Shown here: in pieces, positions 13,826-21,841 of the stretch
How positions within the stretch are numbered: position 1 is the stretch's first letter
Layout of the letters: every line of letters begins with the position of its first letter
Origin: a virus
Strand: one strand, 5' to 3'
DNA length: 64,000 nucleotides
IMG/VR virus record: IMGVR_UViG_3300044816_000098
Coordinates: 62,001 to 126,000 of that record
Notes under the pieces: model-generated
What the model was told of the DNA's origin: nothing
The model's input: the letters and a program-made list of their open reading frames with translations, nothing else
Databases searched by the model: none
Made by a program: the position numbers and the translations under genes

Positions 13826-14522
13826 GTTCCCGTGGCTCCAGCACCTGCCCGAGGAGGACCTGGAGCCGTTCCTCAAGGAGCTGGCCGAGACGGCCGTCCA
13901 CGCGATCAGCGTCCGGGACATCAGGGCACTGGACGCGATCGTCGCGGCCTGGCGGAGCACCGCCGAGGTCCTGTCCGACCCCGAGGTGAAGGAGACTCTC
14001 CTCACCGCCACCGAGGGGGACTTCGGAGAGGTGTCTCCCCCGTTCGAGAAGCACTGGTTCGCGCTGGGGTACCAGACTTTCGACTCGGTCAAGCTGGTCT
14101 ACACCAACATCTGTAGCACCTGCGAGCAGACGCGGGAGGAGGGGAACCACTATCCGAAGGGTTCGCCGCCCCGCTACGAGGCGATGCAGGACCTGTCCCC
14201 GGACGCCCTGCGGGCGTTCGTCATCCGCATGAGCGACATGCTCGGGGAGATGAACCAGGTCCAGAAGGCCAACAGGGAGTTGCTCAAGGTGATCGAGGCC
14301 AAGAACCGGTCTCTGGAGACCGTGGACAAGTTCCTGGAGCGCCGGGACAGGACCATCGGGGAGCAGAAGGACGCGCTGCGGGAGCAGGAAGAGCAGCTCA
14401 ACCGCGTGCGGAAGGTGGCGAAGGAGGCCATCACCGACTGCTTCGACGATGTCTCGGTCGATGATCTCCGAGGACCTCTTGGGAGCTTCGAACAGACCAA
14501 CAAGCACGGGGGCGCGCTGTAG
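13812..14522 (+). CDS. hypothetical coiled-coil protein, 236 aa
   Basis: ATG at 13812 within the end of the previous gene. Residues 1-60 are helical and alanine/leucine-rich. Residues 95-105 carry CSTCEQTREEGNHY (CxxC plus His). Residues 150-205 form a long coiled coil (NRELLKVIEAKNRSLETVDK then RTIGEQKDALREQEEQL). It may be an oligomeric scaffold or regulator. Last gene of the operon before a hairpin at 14550. Confidence 0.72.
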   Translation: MKSTEFPWLQHLPEEDLEPFLKELAETAVHAISVRDIRALDAIVAAWRSTAEVLSDPEVKETLLTATEGDFGEVSPPFEKHWFALGYQTFDSVKLVYTNICSTCEQTREEGNHYPKGSPPRYEAMQDLSPDALRAFVIRMSDMLGEMNQVQKANRELLKVIEAKNRSLETVDKFLERRDRTIGEQKDALREQEEQLNRVRKVAKEAITDCFDDVSVDDLRGPLGSFEQTNKHGGAL

Positions 14523-14549
14523 TTCACCCCTGATCGACCAACACCCCCT

Positions 14550-14583
14550 GAGTCCCCGGACGTTGAACATGACGCCGGGGGCT
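14550..14583 (+). terminator. terminator-like hairpin
   Basis: GAGTCCCCGG (14550-14559) pairs with CCGGGGGCTC (14574-14583) with one wobble; TTGCTGTT follows. Marks the boundary between the 12581-14522 operon and the HU promoter at 14591. Confidence 0.6.
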
Positions 14584-14590
14584 CTTGCTG

Positions 14591-14619
14591 TTGTACTCCC
14601 GCAATCCTTGTAGTAGAGT
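14591..14619 (+). promoter_or_regulatory. early promoter with hybrid operator
   Basis: TTGTAC (14591-14596), 17 bases, TAGAGT (14614-14619); half-sites CTCCCGC and CTTGTAG around AATC. Drives the HU-like gene and the operon behind it. Confidence 0.85.
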
Positions 14620-14654
14620 CAGTGCTGCCAGAGAAGCCAATCCGAGGAGTCCCC

Positions 14655-15083
14655 ATGAACAAAGCTCTCTTCATCGAGCGGGTGCGCAAGAGCACAGGCA
14701 TGACCCAGAACGAGGCCGCCGAGGCGGTGGAAGCCGTGCTGGACACCATGGTCCGGGTGGTGGCGGAGGGCGGCAACGTCTCCATCACCGGCTTCGGCAC
14801 CCTCACCTCGAAGGAGTGGCCCGCGCGTTGGGCCCGTAACCCGCAGACCGGCGAGCGTGTCCGGGTCAAGAAGGTGGTCCGCCCGAAGTTCCTCCCTGGT
14901 GCGAACTTCTCGGAGCTGGTGGCGGGCAACAAGAAGCTCCCCAAGACGGGCTCTGCCATCACCAAGGCGGCCAAAGGCTCCGTCGCCGCGCAGAAGGCCA
15001 AGGAGGCCGAGCGTGCCGAGCGGCGGGAAGCCCTGAGGGCCGAGCGTGCCGCGCTCAAGGCCATCGTGGAGGGCACCAAGTGA
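14655..15083 (+). CDS. HU-family nucleoid protein with basic tail
   Basis: DNA-bending histone-like protein. Residues 1-92 are a complete HU/IHF domain: NKALFIERVRKSTGMTQNEA, then VSITGFGTLTSKEWPARWAR and NPQTGERVRVKK, covering the dimer core and the beta arm. Residues 93-142 add an Ala/Lys/Arg-rich tail (AAQKAKEAERAERREALR), an arrangement known from Streptomyces HupS. ATG 14655 follows CGAGGAG. A phage copy could compact phage DNA, displace host HU or assist replication. Strong family call; role inferred. Confidence 0.9.
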   Translation: MNKALFIERVRKSTGMTQNEAAEAVEAVLDTMVRVVAEGGNVSITGFGTLTSKEWPARWARNPQTGERVRVKKVVRPKFLPGANFSELVAGNKKLPKTGSAITKAAKGSVAAQKAKEAERAERREALRAERAALKAIVEGTK

Positions 15084-15433
15084 CCGACCTGAACGCCGAG
15101 GGGCGCATCCGGCTCTACATGGAGCTGAACGACTACCCCAACATCTCCGCCGAGATCGCCTACGACCCTCGCTTCAAGAGCGAGGAGTGGCCGCGCACCA
15201 TGTACGCGATCACCAGGGACGACATGCAGGCCGTGCTGGCCGAGTTGGAGCACCTGCGGGAGGTCCGCAACGGGTTCGCCGAGAAGCTGCTGGATCTGGA
15301 CTCGGCCAACGTCAAGATCATCGCTCTCGCTACTGAGGCGGCCACCGCCTTCGGGTCCACGACCGAGCAGTACAACCAGCTCAAGGCGGACTACGACAAG
15401 CTGGAATGGATGATGGAGGAGCTGCGCAAATGA
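15080..15433 (+). CDS. hypothetical coiled-coil protein, 117 aa
   Basis: GTG overlapping the HU stop. The second half is a predicted coiled coil (AVLAELEHLREVRNGFAEKL, EQYNQLKADYDKLEWMMEEL). It might oligomerise or bind a partner; co-translation with HU is suggestive only. Confidence 0.7.
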   Translation: MTDLNAEGRIRLYMELNDYPNISAEIAYDPRFKSEEWPRTMYAITRDDMQAVLAELEHLREVRNGFAEKLLDLDSANVKIIALATEAATAFGSTTEQYNQLKADYDKLEWMMEELRK

Positions 15434-15858
15434 ACCTCATGACCAAGGGGGATCGGGTCTGGCTCGCGGAGGACTACGAGCCGCCGGAGCGCCGGTTCGG
15501 CACCGTGGAAGAGGTCGCGGAGGATGGCCGCTTCGGCATCCGCTACGACGATGGTGTGCTCATCCCGTACGACTCTGCGGACAAGCACTTCTTCTCCCTC
15601 ATGAGCCCGGCGACCTCCCGCCCGCACCGCAGGGCCCTGTTCAACGCCGTGGTCGCCCCTGGGGCTGCCGGAAGCAAAGTCTCCCCGGGAGAGCTGACCA
15701 AGCTCATCGACCGGGCGCTGAACGAGCGTGTGGCGGAGGTTCTCGCGAGGGTCGAGGAGACCAGGGCCCGGCGGGTGTACCCCACCACGGCGGACCCTTT
15801 CGAGGCCATCGGCTGGGAATCCTCCATCGCGGTCATCAAGAGGGAGCTGGAGAAGTGA
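15430..15858 (+). CDS. hypothetical protein, 142 aa
   Basis: ATG in an ATGA overlap. Residues 5-45 resemble an SH3/KOW-like small barrel (MTKGDRVWLAEDYEPPERRF then GIRYDDGVLIPYD); the C-terminal half is helical. Function unknown; could be a small nucleic-acid or protein-binding adaptor. Confidence 0.7.
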   Translation: MNLMTKGDRVWLAEDYEPPERRFGTVEEVAEDGRFGIRYDDGVLIPYDSADKHFFSLMSPATSRPHRRALFNAVVAPGAAGSKVSPGELTKLIDRALNERVAEVLARVEETRARRVYPTTADPFEAIGWESSIAVIKRELEK

Positions 15859-16313
15859 TCGTCGTCGGCAAGGAATTCATCGAGAACGCCCAGCGTGACC
15901 TGATCGACGCTCTGGAGGGGGAGGATTCCTCAGACCAGGTGAAGGTCATGGTCGAGGAATTCGTCCGGCTGCACGAGCTGTACCGGGACCGGCTCATGGC
16001 CGAGCGGCTCGAACAGTGGATGAAGCACCACCCCGAGCACACGCACAGTCAGCGCGGGATGGGGGTAAAGATCGCCCTGGAGCTGATCGACCCGAAGATC
16101 CGGATGCTCCAGGAGCACGGTTTCGACGAACTGGTCTTCGGTGGGTTCATCTGCCTCCTGTGCTCGCCGGAGAACAGCGATGATCCATACGCCGACGTCA
16201 TGTGGCCCTGCTCTGCCCTGAGGGCTGTTGGGCTCACCGAGCAAGAAGCCATCGACCACATCACGGCTCAGCGGGAGCGCTGGGCCAAGGAGCGCGAGGA
16301 GAGGCATGCCTAA
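15855..16313 (+). CDS. hypothetical protein, 152 aa
   Basis: GTG overlap with the upstream stop. A helical N-terminus rich in Glu/Leu and a middle GGFICLLCSPENSDDPYADVMWPC with three cysteines. Ends in a charged helix. Family not recognised. Confidence 0.7.
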   Translation: MIVVGKEFIENAQRDLIDALEGEDSSDQVKVMVEEFVRLHELYRDRLMAERLEQWMKHHPEHTHSQRGMGVKIALELIDPKIRMLQEHGFDELVFGGFICLLCSPENSDDPYADVMWPCSALRAVGLTEQEAIDHITAQRERWAKEREERHA

Positions 16314-16461
16314 GCACACCAACGACAACCCGACCCCCGAAGAGCGGGGCCAGGAGCTGGCCAAGGACCTGGACGCGAGCTGGGCGGAGCACCACCGGGA
16401 CGAGCCGGAGGACTACCCGGCCATCCGCAACATGGAGGGCAAGAAGGGCGAAAAGTCGTGA
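16306..16461 (+). CDS. hypothetical peptide, 51 aa
   Basis: ATG overlapping the end of the previous gene; GGAGAGGC upstream. A charged, probably partly disordered peptide (PTPEERGQELAKDLDASWAE). Supported by precise coupling on both sides. Confidence 0.55.
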   Translation: MPKHTNDNPTPEERGQELAKDLDASWAEHHRDEPEDYPAIRNMEGKKGEKS

Positions 16462-16853
16462 AGTTCGCGAAGCACGACATCATCCTGGACGGCGCCGGGG
16501 TCGAGTACCTGATCCTCGCGGTGGGGGATGACAGCTACTTCATCCGCAGCCTCCAGCCGGGACAGCCCCACCGCGAGACCTGCTGGTCCTTCACCGGCCC
16601 GCAGAGCGCGGACGCCCAGTGCACGCTGGTGGAGCCCAAGACGGCGGTGGACGTCCTCCTGAGGGCCCTGGTGGCCCCCACGGCGCCCTTCCTGGCCGAG
16701 GCCAACCAGCTCATCAACGGCGCCCGGAGCGAGTGGTCCAGGGAGTTGGCGGGGGAGCTGGAGTTGATCCTCGCCGACCTCGCCCCGGACCGTACCACGC
16801 GGCCGGGCCTGGAGATGGCGGTCAACCGGTTGAAGAACGCTGCCGATCGGTGA
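16458..16853 (+). CDS. hypothetical protein, 131 aa
   Basis: GTG overlap. Residues 1-35 look like a beta domain (GVEYLILAVGDDSYFIRSL); the rest is alpha-helical with a conserved-looking NRLKNAADR end. No motif recognised. Confidence 0.7.
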   Translation: MKFAKHDIILDGAGVEYLILAVGDDSYFIRSLQPGQPHRETCWSFTGPQSADAQCTLVEPKTAVDVLLRALVAPTAPFLAEANQLINGARSEWSRELAGELELILADLAPDRTTRPGLEMAVNRLKNAADR

Positions 16854-17473
16854 TGAAGATCTACGTTCCTTGGTCCGAGGAACAGGTGGCCGCCCTGAAT
16901 GCCGCACAGGCAGCAGGGCGGCACACGCCTGTGCTCTGTGCCGTTGACCATTTCGGTCCCGCGCCCAAGCTCGTCGCGTACTGGAACGGCTGGCGGTGCT
17001 GGGTGCCCGACTGCGGGTATTCCCAGACGTGGGCCTACGAGTGGATGGCCGACCCCGAGATACAGGCCCCGCCCAAGGAGACCATGCGGGAACGGATCAT
17101 GCGGGAGATGCCGGAGAGCATCCGTCTCGCGCTCGTGGCGTCCCTGGACGAGCCGAGTCCTCCGGGCCCGTCGGGCAATGCCGAGGACTGCCACATCTGC
17201 TGTGTGAAGAACCTGCCGTACCCGTTCATCTGCGAGTGCCCCGTACAGCCGCTCCGCCCCCGGTATGCCCTGCACGCGGGGACTGTCCGGTCGGAGAACG
17301 ACGGCCAGTTCCACCAGATCGGGGTAACCCGGCTGGCGGCTCTGTACCGGCTGGGTCCCCAGGAGTGGGTGGCCTGGAACAACAACGCGGACCACCTGCG
17401 CATAGGCCAGGACTACATCCACCTGTTCCCCCGCCACGACGGGGACTACCGGGTGCCCGGAAGGGACTTCTGA
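16853..17473 (+). CDS. hypothetical protein, 206 aa
   Basis: ATG in a TGATG junction; a GTG three bases earlier is possible. Contains WNGWRCWVPDCGYSQTWAYEW early and a CHICCVKNLPYPFICECP cysteine cluster in the middle, suggesting metal binding. No family recognised. Confidence 0.7.
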   Translation: MKIYVPWSEEQVAALNAAQAAGRHTPVLCAVDHFGPAPKLVAYWNGWRCWVPDCGYSQTWAYEWMADPEIQAPPKETMRERIMREMPESIRLALVASLDEPSPPGPSGNAEDCHICCVKNLPYPFICECPVQPLRPRYALHAGTVRSENDGQFHQIGVTRLAALYRLGPQEWVAWNNNADHLRIGQDYIHLFPRHDGDYRVPGRDF

Positions 17474-17562
17474 TGTGGGATTCGACTGGGGTCAAGTGGT
17501 TCCTGATCTGGGTCGGGATCATGATCTTTATCGCCGCCGTCGGGATGTTCATGTCTCTCTGA
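17473..17562 (+). CDS. tiny membrane protein, 29 aa
   Basis: ATG in a TGATG junction and a TGA eight bases before the promoter at 17571. Residues 8-28 are one hydrophobic helix (WFLIWVGIMIFIAAVGMFM). Comparable tiny single-pass proteins are common in phages; supported by coupling and composition. Confidence 0.55.
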   Translation: MWDSTGVKWFLIWVGIMIFIAAVGMFMSL

Positions 17563-17570
17563 GAAGGGGC

Positions 17571-17599
17571 TTGTACTCCTGCAATCCTTGTAGTAACTT
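17571..17599 (+). promoter_or_regulatory. early promoter with hybrid operator
   Basis: TTGTAC (17571-17576), 17-base spacer with CTCCTGC-AATC-CTTGTAG, TAACTT (17594-17599). Precedes the lipoprotein gene. Confidence 0.82.
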
Positions 17600-17638
17600 C
17601 GTCCTTGTCACCAAGACATCCCGCCAGAGGAGACCCAC

Positions 17639-18016
17639 ATGAAGCTGAACAAGAACGTCATCGCCTCCGCCCTGCTGGTCCCCACGGTCCTCGTCGGCCT
17701 CTCGGCCTGTAGCAGTGCCTCCAAGCCGAAGACCAACAAGATCAAGGGCTCCTTCCCCGTCTGCCAGACCACCAAGGTGCTGGACGGCGTGCGGGTCGAC
17801 CGCAGCGCGAAGACCCCGTGTCTCGTCCAGGACTCCAACGGCTATGGCGTGATCGCCCCGTCGAAGTCCTCCACGAAGTCCCCGTCGCCCTCCTCGTCGG
17901 GCCTGACGGTCAAGCCCACCAGCTCCGCCAAGGCCACCGCCACGGCGAAGGTCGATGCCAAGCCGACCGCCACGAAGAGCCTGAACAAGCCGAAGCCCTC
18001 TTCCACCAAGCACTGA
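17639..18016 (+). CDS. lipoprotein, 125 aa
   Basis: Exported lipid-anchored protein. The signal peptide MKLNKNVIASALLVP is followed by the lipobox LSAC with the lipidated Cys at residue 24. The mature part has two more cysteines (PVCQTT, TPCLVQ) that could form a disulfide, then a Ser/Pro/Lys-rich stalk. Phage lipoproteins of this size often prevent superinfection by blocking a receptor or DNA entry. It is monocistronic with its own promoter and terminator, which fits a strongly expressed early exclusion factor, but no homology supports that directly. Confidence 0.82.
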   Translation: MKLNKNVIASALLVPTVLVGLSACSSASKPKTNKIKGSFPVCQTTKVLDGVRVDRSAKTPCLVQDSNGYGVIAPSKSSTKSPSPSSSGLTVKPTSSAKATATAKVDAKPTATKSLNKPKPSSTKH

Positions 18017-18033
18017 CCTCCCCGTTCGTCCCC

Positions 18034-18060
18034 GGGCCGCCGCCACTTCGGCGGCGGCCC
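18034..18060 (+). terminator. terminator-like hairpin
   Basis: GGGCCGCCGCC, five-base loop ACTTC, GGCGGCGGCCC: perfect 11-bp stem just after the lipoprotein gene. Confidence 0.65.
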
Positions 18061-18082
18061 GTCCCGTTGAGAGGAGAGCCTC

Positions 18083-18415
18083 ATGGCGATCGAGCCGATG
18101 AGCACCGAGAAGTACGCCGACCTGGTCAACCGGGTCCGGAAGGCTGCATTCGTCCACAACGTCACCACGATGGGCATCGGCCTCGCGGAAGAGATCGTGG
18201 ACGCCGTCATCACCGGTGCCGGTCTCGTGGGGCCCACGCCGGAACTGCGCCTGGAGACCGAGTGCTCCGCGCTCATGTGGGACGCGGAGGGCGGCAACTG
18301 GCAGGTGTGCGACGACGACCCTGGGCATGCCGGAGACCACGACAACTCCGAGTGGACCTGGGCCGACAGCGACCCCAACGCAGTTCTGGCGGAGGTGTCC
18401 CGGACATGGGAGTGA
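18083..18415 (+). CDS. hypothetical protein, 110 aa
   Basis: ATG with GAGAGGAG upstream. Helical first half (KYADLVNRVRKAAFVHNVTT); the second half is acidic with paired Cys/His (ETECSALMWDAEGGNWQVC then DDPGHAGDHD) that may bind metal. First gene of the operon leading to the Thg1-like enzyme. Confidence 0.72.
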   Translation: MAIEPMSTEKYADLVNRVRKAAFVHNVTTMGIGLAEEIVDAVITGAGLVGPTPELRLETECSALMWDAEGGNWQVCDDDPGHAGDHDNSEWTWADSDPNAVLAEVSRTWE

Positions 18416-18867
18416 TGATCCACGACACCGTGATTGTCCTGGTCAGCGGCTACGTCCTGAAGGATCCCCAGGAGAACGGCTACCCGGACCTGGCGAAGTT
18501 CCTGAAGGAGATGCCCCAGGGGCTGCGGCCCCTGGTCGTCGGCCCGATCCAGGCGGTAGAGGGCGGAGACGTCTCCTTCTTCTGGGCGCCGGACGGCTCC
18601 AAGGAGGGCTGGGACACCTCCAACCTCGCCGACGAGTGGCGGGAGAAGTTCATCCAGCTCTTCAGCTTCGCGTATGACGACGGCAGCAGCCCGTATGACG
18701 TGCTGCACGTCCGCTTCGGTCCCGACCTGCGCGGCAACTACCTGCCGTCGGAGCTGCATGAGCCGGTCCGGTGTACCTGCGGGAACGAGGCCCTGGAGAA
18801 CCTGGGCTACAGGGACCACCTCGAAGGGTGCCCGCAGAAGGGCCGGAACAAGGAGCTGACGGCATGA
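18406..18867 (+). CDS. hypothetical protein with CxC/C motif, 153 aa
   Basis: ATG 18406 is ten bases after GGAGG. Beta-strand start (DTVIVLVSGYVL), aromatic middle and a C-terminal RCTCGNEALENLGYRDHLEGC resembling a zinc-binding end. Function unknown. Confidence 0.7.
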   Translation: MGVMIHDTVIVLVSGYVLKDPQENGYPDLAKFLKEMPQGLRPLVVGPIQAVEGGDVSFFWAPDGSKEGWDTSNLADEWREKFIQLFSFAYDDGSSPYDVLHVRFGPDLRGNYLPSELHEPVRCTCGNEALENLGYRDHLEGCPQKGRNKELTA

Positions 18868-19511
18868 AGAGCGGTGACAACGGACGGAGCTTTTACGGCG
18901 ATGGGCCCATCACTACGAGCTACGGCAACGTGGTCGAGGTGTATCCCTCCTCGGCTGCCACCCGCGCGTGCGTGTGGCTCAGTGTGAGCGTGAGCCCCCA
19001 CCTCCGGCAGCCCATCGCCCACATGGACCTGGAGCAGGCCACGGCTGTCCGGGACGCGCTGACCGAGTTCATCGACAGCGAGAGCAAGGAGGAGGCGGAG
19101 CCCTCTTTCCTCCCCTGCAACAGCACACGCTTCTGCGTCTCGCATGGCTACTGCTGGCGATGCAACAAGACGAAGTACATCGGGTGCTGGGGCCAGAACG
19201 GGGTCTCCACCCCGGGCTGCGACTGTGCCCACGAGGACATGGGCGCGCAGTGGCACGCGAATAACTGCGCGTGGATCATCGCCCAGCAGACGCGTCCTGA
19301 CGAGGTGTTCCGCGAGCGGTGCGGGGCCGAGATCGTCAAGGCCCTGGAGAGCCTCACCCCGGGTCTGACCCTGGGGCGCATCTGGGGCAGGCGGTCCGGG
19401 ACCTCCCATCAGGACGGCTGGGAGTCCAACCTCTGGGCGATGGACCCGAAGGACCTCGCCGAACTCGTGATGAAGGTGCTCGACCCGCTGATCCGACCGG
19501 AGGACAAATGA
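18864..19511 (+). CDS. hypothetical Cys-rich protein, 215 aa
   Basis: ATG in an ATGA overlap. Residues 85-125 contain seven cysteines and several histidines (CNSTRFCVSHGYCWRCNKTK, then CWGQNG, CDCAHED), suggesting a two-zinc module. The C-terminal third is helical. Family not recognised. Confidence 0.72.
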   Translation: MKSGDNGRSFYGDGPITTSYGNVVEVYPSSAATRACVWLSVSVSPHLRQPIAHMDLEQATAVRDALTEFIDSESKEEAEPSFLPCNSTRFCVSHGYCWRCNKTKYIGCWGQNGVSTPGCDCAHEDMGAQWHANNCAWIIAQQTRPDEVFRERCGAEIVKALESLTPGLTLGRIWGRRSGTSHQDGWESNLWAMDPKDLAELVMKVLDPLIRPEDK

Positions 19512-20110
19512 GCGACAAGTACACCGGCTTCCAGCGCCGGGTGATGGAGATCTTCTACCTGGCGGACGTCAGGGACGATCTCCTGTGGCACGTCAAGGAC
19601 GATCAGCTCCACCTCTCCGCCGACGTCAGCGACATCTTCGACTGGGCCAGTGCGGACTCCGAGGCCATCACGCCGGAGACCCTGCCGGTCCTGGAGAAGG
19701 CGTACGAGGACCTCGAAGCGGTCGATGGGCTCGGGTACCTCGCCGACCTCTACGGCGCCCGTATGCGGCGTCAGAGGCCCCAGGGTGCCGCCTATCCGGA
19801 CGACCCGAAGGTCATCGAGCTGCTTCACGCCTGCGGCCCGCCGCGCGGGAGAGACCTGTCCAACCCCCGGCACCCTCCGGAGCCGATTCCCCCGATGGAC
19901 CCTAAGGACGTCGTGGACCCGCAGGAGTACCCGTACTCCGACGGAGAGTTCATCGTCCTCGGCCCGGAGATCTTCGTGACCAACGACGGGGGCGTCATCT
20001 GCTGGAAGGGCGTGAACTACGTCCTCCAGAACGAGGGTCCGTGGGAGGTCATCGCCGAGCGTGCAGCCCACCCGCTGATCGAGATCAACATCCCGCTGGA
20101 GGACGCATGA
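19508..20110 (+). CDS. hypothetical protein, 200 aa
   Basis: ATG overlap. An acidic helical N-terminal half, then a proline-rich linker (NPRHPPEPIPPMDPKD) and a beta-rich C-terminal domain. No catalytic motif recognised. Overlaps the Thg1-like gene by four bases. Confidence 0.7.
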   Translation: MSDKYTGFQRRVMEIFYLADVRDDLLWHVKDDQLHLSADVSDIFDWASADSEAITPETLPVLEKAYEDLEAVDGLGYLADLYGARMRRQRPQGAAYPDDPKVIELLHACGPPRGRDLSNPRHPPEPIPPMDPKDVVDPQEYPYSDGEFIVLGPEIFVTNDGGVICWKGVNYVLQNEGPWEVIAERAAHPLIEINIPLEDA

Positions 20111-21069
20111 CCAATGAAGCCCTGGGCACCCGCATGAAGGTCTACGAGGCCCCGTACCAGTACCTGCTGCCTCGCCGGACGTACACGATCGTCAGGGTGG
20201 ACGGCAGGGCCTTCCACACGTACCTGAAGGACGCCAACCGCCCCTTCGACGTCGGGGTGGCCGACGCGATGGACGAGGTGGCCACCGCGCTGTGCAAGGA
20301 GATGGCGGGGTCTGTCTTCGCCTACACCCAGTCCGACGAGGTCTCGGTGCTCCTCACGGACTTCGCCCGGCTGACCACCTCGCCGTGGTTCAACGGAGAG
20401 GTCCAGAAGATCTCCTCGGTCGCGGCCAGCATCGCCACCTCGATCTTCAACCTCAGCTACTCGCCCAAGACCGGGGAGACGGCCTTCCCCGGCCGGGCCA
20501 CCTTCGACGCGCGGGTCTACACGATCCCGCAGACGATCGAGGTCGCCAACTACTTCGTCTGGCGCCAGCAGGACGCGGTGCGCAACGCAGTGAGCATGGC
20601 GGCCCGTGCGTACTTCACCCACAGCGAGTGCAGGAACAAGACCGGCGCGCAGCTCCAGGAGATGCTCTTCCTGGAGAAGAGGATCAACTTCAACGACTAT
20701 CCGGCGCGCTTCAAGCGCGGAGGAGTGGTGACCAAGGAGACCGAGGTCTCCGGCGGCTCCTACACCGACAAGCGCACCGGCCTGGTGATGCCGATCCTCC
20801 CCGTCCCGCGCAAGCTGTGGGTCATGGGGGACGCTCCGCACTTCACCGCCGCACCGAACACGTTCCTCTCCCAGCAGATCCCCGGGTACAACCGCAGCGA
20901 GACCCTGACTCCCTCGCTGGAGGTCGGAGATCTGCTGGCGGACCTGGAGACGACCGAGGCCGAGATGGAGAGGCGCGGCCGGACCATCACCGCGCTCCAG
21001 GGTCAGATCCAGCAGATGGAGAGGGTCCTCGCGGAGACTCCCCAGGAGCAGGCCGAGCCGGTAATCTGA
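20107..21069 (+). CDS. Thg1-like 3'-5' RNA polymerase (tRNA repair)
   Basis: Member of the tRNAHis guanylyltransferase family, which adds nucleotides to RNA 5' ends in the reverse direction. Residues 27-48 (TIVRVDGRAFHTY then RPFD) and 74-82 (TQSDEVSVL) carry the two metal-binding aspartates (Asp32, Asp77). WRQQDAVRNAVSMAARAYF replaces the HINNLYN motif of eukaryotic Thg1, so it groups with Thg1-like proteins that repair truncated tRNA 5' ends rather than add G-1. Residues 280-320 add a coiled-coil tail. At 320 aa it is slightly longer than the core. With the phage RNA ligase and Ro60 it forms a probable RNA repair set. Confidence 0.9.
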   Translation: MTNEALGTRMKVYEAPYQYLLPRRTYTIVRVDGRAFHTYLKDANRPFDVGVADAMDEVATALCKEMAGSVFAYTQSDEVSVLLTDFARLTTSPWFNGEVQKISSVAASIATSIFNLSYSPKTGETAFPGRATFDARVYTIPQTIEVANYFVWRQQDAVRNAVSMAARAYFTHSECRNKTGAQLQEMLFLEKRINFNDYPARFKRGGVVTKETEVSGGSYTDKRTGLVMPILPVPRKLWVMGDAPHFTAAPNTFLSQQIPGYNRSETLTPSLEVGDLLADLETTEAEMERRGRTITALQGQIQQMERVLAETPQEQAEPVI

Positions 21070-21095
21070 CCGCGAGGCGTGCCACGTACTCTGAC

Positions 21096-21125
21096 GAAGC
21101 CCCGGCCTGACACAGCCGGGGCTTC
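21096..21125 (+). terminator. terminator-like hairpin
   Basis: GAAGCCCCGGC (21096-21106) pairs perfectly with 21115-21125, with loop CTGACACA. Follows the Thg1-like gene by 26 bases. Confidence 0.65.
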
Positions 21126-21174
21126 GTCACGTCTACGTATCGGTTCTCGCGGGAACCCGGTAATCTCCAGTGAT

Positions 21175-21696
21175 ATGGAGCTGAGCGACGAGTCTCGTCT
21201 GTTGTCTGCGGAAGTGGGCCTGAGCGATGAGTCCATCCTGCGGATAGCCGCTCTTGAGAGCGCCGTGCAGGCGGGTGAAGGATCAGGGTGTCGTCACGAC
21301 ATCCTGGGGACGGCCCAGTCGTTCTACGAGTGGGTGTCGAAGCGCACCGGAGTACATATGACCGTCACCGCCGGTGAGGTCACCAAGCAGGAGGAGAAGC
21401 ACCCCATGCAGATTCACGACGACGAGCAGTTCACCCTCTCCGTGACCGAGACCGACGCGAAGGGCTTCCCGGTCGTCGAGGACCTCACCTGGACCGTCGA
21501 CAACACCGACGTGGTCACCCTCACGGTCGCCGACGACAAGCAGTCCGCCACGGTCGTCGCGGGCAACCCGGGCTCCGCCGTCGTCACCCTCACGGACGGC
21601 ACCCTGACCGTCACCGAGGCGGTCGACGTCGTCGCCGGTGACGGCGCGCTCATCACCCTCTCCGAGGGCGTCCCGGAGAAGCAGCCGACCGCCTGA
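21175..21696 (+). CDS. hypothetical protein with C-terminal Ig-like (BIG2-type) domain
   Basis: The frame is coding from ATG 21175, though the best SD (AGGAGGAG) precedes an internal ATG at 21406, so a shorter 96-aa product is possible. Residues 1-60 are helical (SDESILRIAALESAVQAG, then DILGTAQSFYEWVS). Residues 85-165 are beta-rich (WTVDNTDVVTLTVADDKQ and PGSAVVTLTDGTLTVTE), matching bacterial Ig-like group 2 folds seen on phage structural proteins. Role unknown. Confidence 0.68.
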   Translation: MELSDESRLLSAEVGLSDESILRIAALESAVQAGEGSGCRHDILGTAQSFYEWVSKRTGVHMTVTAGEVTKQEEKHPMQIHDDEQFTLSVTETDAKGFPVVEDLTWTVDNTDVVTLTVADDKQSATVVAGNPGSAVVTLTDGTLTVTEAVDVVAGDGALITLSEGVPEKQPTA

Positions 21697-21745
21697 TCCG
21701 CCGGAGGGCGTACCGGTTGAACTGGTAAGCTCTCCACAGCATTGA

Positions 21746-21783
21746 GCCCTGTCTCCTCGGGGGAACCACGGAGACGGGGCTTT
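21746..21783 (+). terminator. rho-independent terminator
   Basis: GCCCTGTCTCC (21746-21756) pairs with GGAGACGGGGC (21770-21780) with one wobble and is followed by TTTCT. It ends the rightward transcription of the left arm. Confidence 0.7.
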
Positions 21784-21797
21784 CTGCTGCGCATGAC

Positions 21798-21832
21798 GAA
21801 GCCCCTCTCGGCTTGATCCCGGGAGGGGCTTC
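21798..21832 (-). terminator. bidirectional terminator facing the Ro60 gene
   Basis: GAAGCCCCTC (21798-21807) pairs with GAGGGGCTTC (21823-21832), ten bases beyond the stop of the minus-strand Ro60 gene. It is placed to end that transcript and to insulate it from the convergent plus-strand operon. Confidence 0.65.
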
Positions 21833-21841
21833 GTTGTCGGA

